Below, piece after piece: positions 4,165 through 6,741 of a stretch of DNA of 6,741 nt (position 1 is its first letter; every line of letters starts with the position of its first letter). The notes under the pieces were generated by a model that had not been told where the DNA came from, did no database searches, and saw only the letters and a list, made by a program, of their open reading frames with translations. Where the stretch lies: assembly GCA_025363695.1 (NCBI GenBank), contig JANYDI010000015.1:1-6741 (forward strand), in the 5' to 3' direction. This DNA comes from Opitutia bacterium (GTDB lineage Bacteria > Verrucomicrobiota > Verrucomicrobiia > Opitutales > JANYDI01). The position numbers and the translations under genes are program-made.

Positions 4165-6741
4165 ATGAAGCGCACTCCAGTTCCTAGATTCGCCTCTACT
4201 GCAAGTTTACTGGCGTTAGCCATCTTGTCGCTTGTTGGCCATTTTGATGTACACAGACTCCTCCTAGCCCTCCCTGCAAATGAAAACATTGTTAACGGAG
4301 GGATAACGATAAATCGACCTAACGCGACGGAGTTAGACGTAAACCAAAGCACAAACAAGGGCATTATCGACTGGTCGAGTTTTGATATCGGGAAAGGCGA
4401 GCTTGTACGTTTTGTGCAGGCTGGAGCGGACTCTGTCACGCTTAACCGCGTCACGGGAGGCACGATGTCCACCATTGCGGGAAGCCTGCAAGCTAATGGA
4501 AACATTTTCCTCATAAACCCCTATGGCTTATACTTCACGAACACGGCTCTTGTGGATGTAGGCGGCATCATCGCAACCACTGCGAATATCCTCAACGAAG
4601 ATTTTTTAAGCGGAAACTACCTGTTTGACATGGGGGCGTCCAGGGGATCCGTAATCAATGCCGGAAATATAACCATTGCAAGGGGAGGCTTTAACATCTT
4701 TTTTGGAGCTTCTGCTCAGAATCGAGGCACCATTGAAGCCACCCTGGGCAAGGTCATCATGGCTTCAGGAAAGCAAATGAAGGTCATTATCGATCAGGCT
4801 ACGGGTGTGGGCTTTGAGCTTACGGGCTCTGCTGATGGCCCTGGGATGGATGAAACGGGAACGCCTCTCAAAAACCTCGTCAGCAACACGGGAAAAATTA
4901 CAGCCCATGGAGGCAATGTTACCCTCCAGGCCAATGCCCTCTCGAATGACATTGTCGACAGCCTCGTAGACAACGAAGGCACCATTGAAGCTACCTATGC
5001 TGAGGACAAAAATGGCAGCATTGTCCTGCGCGGCGATGGAAACTTTAACGATCAAGGCAAAGTCATTGCCGGGGGAACCTTGGATGTCTCGGGCAAGGAC
5101 CCCAAGGCTACGGGCGGCAGCATCAGCGTCCTTGGGCATGATATCGTCGTGCCAGCCACGGCTGTCTTAACGGCGGATGGCGACGTGGGCGCTGGAAGTA
5201 TTTTGATAGGTGGCGATAAAACGAATCCTACCGATTTTCCCGTGTCTCAAACGGTCAGCGTCGAATCAGGGGCTAAACTCAGCGCTAATGCCTTAACTCA
5301 GGGCGATGGGGGTAAAATAAGTATCTATGCTGAAAAGACGAGTACTATTTCAGGCGAAATTTCAGCCCAAGGAGGATCGCAAGGGGGATCGGGAGGCAAT
5401 ATTGAGACTTCTGGCAAAGAACAGCTGATTTTGGGTGACGATATAAAGGTTAACGCCAATGCTTCCTCAGATTTATTGGGTCTGAGCCTGGGCAACCCGG
5501 GACAATGGCTTTTGGATCCTGAACATATCAATGTTAACGCTTCGATGGCAAATACGCTAGCTACGTCCCTGAACACAGGAACCAACGTCACGCTCCAAAC
5601 CAACAATGCCTTGACCGGGGACGGCACGATTGCCTTTCAAAGTAACGCTAACCTCTCCTGGAGCAGCAACGCTGACTTTAAAGTTTTGGCTTATAAAGAT
5701 ATCACTTTCCAAAACAATTCCAGCATAGCCCATACAGGAAGCACTTCTGGAAATCTATACCTTAGGGCTGATGATACGGGCATCGGCACCGGCACGGTTA
5801 CCTTTTCGGGCAACTCGAAAATTACTTTTGCCTCAACAAGCACAGGAAATGTAAGCATCTATTATAATCCGAGCAATTATAACAGCGCAACAAACTTTAG
5901 CTCAAAGGTAACCATGGGCACTGGGCAGCTGAATGCCTACATGCTCGTTAATGACTTCACGCACCTCAATACGATTCGTAGCGGTACGGCTAGTCTTTCA
6001 GGGAGTTATGCCTTAGGTAAAAATATCGATGCCTCAGCGAGTAGCGGTTTGAATGCAGGAGCTGGATTTGATACGCTCGATGGATTTACCGGAAAATTTG
6101 TCGGAGATCAGCTAGACCCTGGTGTTGCAGCCACAAGCTATAGCATCAACAGCCTCACGATTAATAGACCCACCGAAAGCAACGTAGGGCTTTTTAGTAC
6201 GCTAGGAGCCGGTGCGGTGCTTCGGAATGTTCAGCTTGGCGGAACGATTACCGGGAAGGACAGCACGGGAGGCTTTGTGGGCTCTACCACGGGAGCCGTA
6301 ACGCTCAGTAATTTAACGAATCAAGCGAATGTTACGGGCACTACGTCAACGGGAGGCATTGTTGGGAGCCTGAGCAGTGTAGGAACTTCCACGATTAGCA
6401 ATGATACGGTAACGGCAAACGTCTCCGGAACGGGCAGCGTGGGCGGTATCGTTGGAGCCGCAGGGGGCGTTGTCACGCTTAGCAACGCCGCATACACGGG
6501 CACCCTCACCTCCTCTGCAGCCAACACAGGCGGCCTTGTCGGGGCCGCTACTGGAGCGGCAACCATCAGCGGCAGTAGTTCTTCTGGCAATATAACCGGA
6601 ACCAGTGATGTTGGCGGCATGCTGGGCCTGGGTAGTGGAACGGTGAATATTTCTTCGTCGAATCGTACCAGCGGAACGGTTACGGGGTCCTTGGATCGCG
6701 TCGGTGGCCTGGTCGGGACTTCCGTGGGCGACGCAACTTTA
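4165..6741 (+). CDS. filamentous-haemagglutinin-like TpsA exoprotein with GLUG repeats (3' end outside window)
   Basis: Open reading frame of 859 codons without a stop, cut by the window edge. The protein is predicted to be exported by Sec and then across the outer membrane by a TpsB/FhaC-type partner, acting as a surface or released adhesin. Order of parts: basic n-region (KR..R) and hydrophobic stretch LLALAILSLVG, signal peptide probably ending near residue 38 (ALPA); TPS secretion/haemagglutination-activity domain at about 40-200, with FLINPYGLYFTNTALVDVGG (115-134) at the place of the family's NPNGI motif; Gly/Ser/Asn/Thr-rich beta-helix-type sequence at 200-610, including WLLDPEHINV (448-457); a YALGKNIDAS...GLF segment (615-677) of the kind that commonly precedes GLUG repeats; and six GLUG boxes from 702. 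No cysteine occurs, as is usual in such exoproteins. Tyr replaces the second Asn of NPNG. No tpsB gene is in the window. The ATG at 4165 is the first in frame after a stop and gives a plausible signal peptide. Confidence 0.9.
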   Translation, partial: MKRTPVPRFASTASLLALAILSLVGHFDVHRLLLALPANENIVNGGITINRPNATELDVNQSTNKGIIDWSSFDIGKGELVRFVQAGADSVTLNRVTGGTMSTIAGSLQANGNIFLINPYGLYFTNTALVDVGGIIATTANILNEDFLSGNYLFDMGASRGSVINAGNITIARGGFNIFFGASAQNRGTIEATLGKVIMASGKQMKVIIDQATGVGFELTGSADGPGMDETGTPLKNLVSNTGKITAHGGNVTLQANALSNDIVDSLVDNEGTIEATYAEDKNGSIVLRGDGNFNDQGKVIAGGTLDVSGKDPKATGGSISVLGHDIVVPATAVLTADGDVGAGSILIGGDKTNPTDFPVSQTVSVESGAKLSANALTQGDGGKISIYAEKTSTISGEISAQGGSQGGSGGNIETSGKEQLILGDDIKVNANASSDLLGLSLGNPGQWLLDPEHINVNASMANTLATSLNTGTNVTLQTNNALTGDGTIAFQSNANLSWSSNADFKVLAYKDITFQNNSSIAHTGSTSGNLYLRADDTGIGTGTVTFSGNSKITFASTSTGNVSIYYNPSNYNSATNFSSKVTMGTGQLNAYMLVNDFTHLNTIRSGTASLSGSYALGKNIDASASSGLNAGAGFDTLDGFTGKFVGDQLDPGVAATSYSINSLTINRPTESNVGLFSTLGAGAVLRNVQLGGTITGKDSTGGFVGSTTGAVTLSNLTNQANVTGTTSTGGIVGSLSSVGTSTISNDTVTANVSGTGSVGGIVGAAGGVVTLSNAAYTGTLTSSAANTGGLVGAATGAATISGSSSSGNITGTSDVGGMLGLGSGTVNISSSNRTSGTVTGSLDRVGGLVGTSVGDATL
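6262..6741 (+). repeat. GLUG-type protein repeat array inside the exoprotein
   Basis: Six copies of the box GG-(F/I/L/M)-(V/L)-G occur at residues 702, 730, 760, 789, 817 and 847, with a period of 28-30 residues. Between boxes the units are rich in Thr, Ser and Gly, with patterns like VTLSN and ANVTGT. The GLUG motif is known from large secreted proteins, including IgA peptidases and adhesins, and fits rungs of a beta-helix. The array is still going at the window edge, so the number of units is unknown. Confidence 0.75.

Noticed and set aside
4152..6620. Several minus-strand frames of 63-124 residues opposite the exoprotein gene
   Set aside because: They are shadows of Gly/Ser/Thr-rich codons, have no start signals, and the plus strand has an uninterrupted 859-codon frame with clear domains.

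Overview
The window carries three protein-coding genes and an unusually large, repeat-filled space between them. Two are complete and on the minus strand: triosephosphate isomerase (tpiA, 1065-1817), followed 14 bases later by thymidylate synthase (thyA, 253-1050). They probably form one tpiA-thyA transcript. The third, on the plus strand, starts at 4165 and runs off the right edge. It is the first 859 residues of a secreted filamentous-haemagglutinin-like protein (TpsA type) with an N-terminal secretion domain and a series of GLUG repeats.

The source is a bacterium with an outer membrane, because a two-partner-secretion exoprotein only makes sense there. Base composition is moderate, with very AT-rich patches. 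Shine-Dalgarno sequences are weak or absent before all three genes. The tpiA and tpsA sequence styles suggest a lineage outside the well-studied enterobacteria, perhaps a PVC/Omnitrophota-like group, but that is a low-confidence impression. No rRNA, tRNA, CRISPR array, transposase or integrase was seen.

Layout: 1-252 is hairpin-rich non-coding DNA, ending in a three-hairpin composite element (118-248). 253-1817 is the thyA/tpiA pair. 1870-2001 holds a second copy of the composite element in inverted orientation, so the pair is bracketed by inverted repeats. 2097-2131 is a terminator-like hairpin. 2175-2267 is a small inverted repeat. 2277-2438 and 2780-2941 are two 162-bp direct copies (about 90% identical by hand count) of a fold-back, MITE-like element. 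2962-3027 is a minus-strand promoter with perfect -35 and -10 hexamers and an A/T tract like an UP element, with no recognisable gene downstream. 3089-4013 is a mosaic of long palindromic elements built from two short motifs. 4014-4164 is the AT-rich leader of tpsA.

The genes do not form one pathway: tpiA is glycolysis, thyA is dTMP synthesis, tpsA is surface or secreted adhesion. The most interesting content is the non-coding part: at least three unrelated families of structured repeats, some with compensatory base changes that keep the stems paired, and a very strong orphan promoter that may drive an undescribed RNA.
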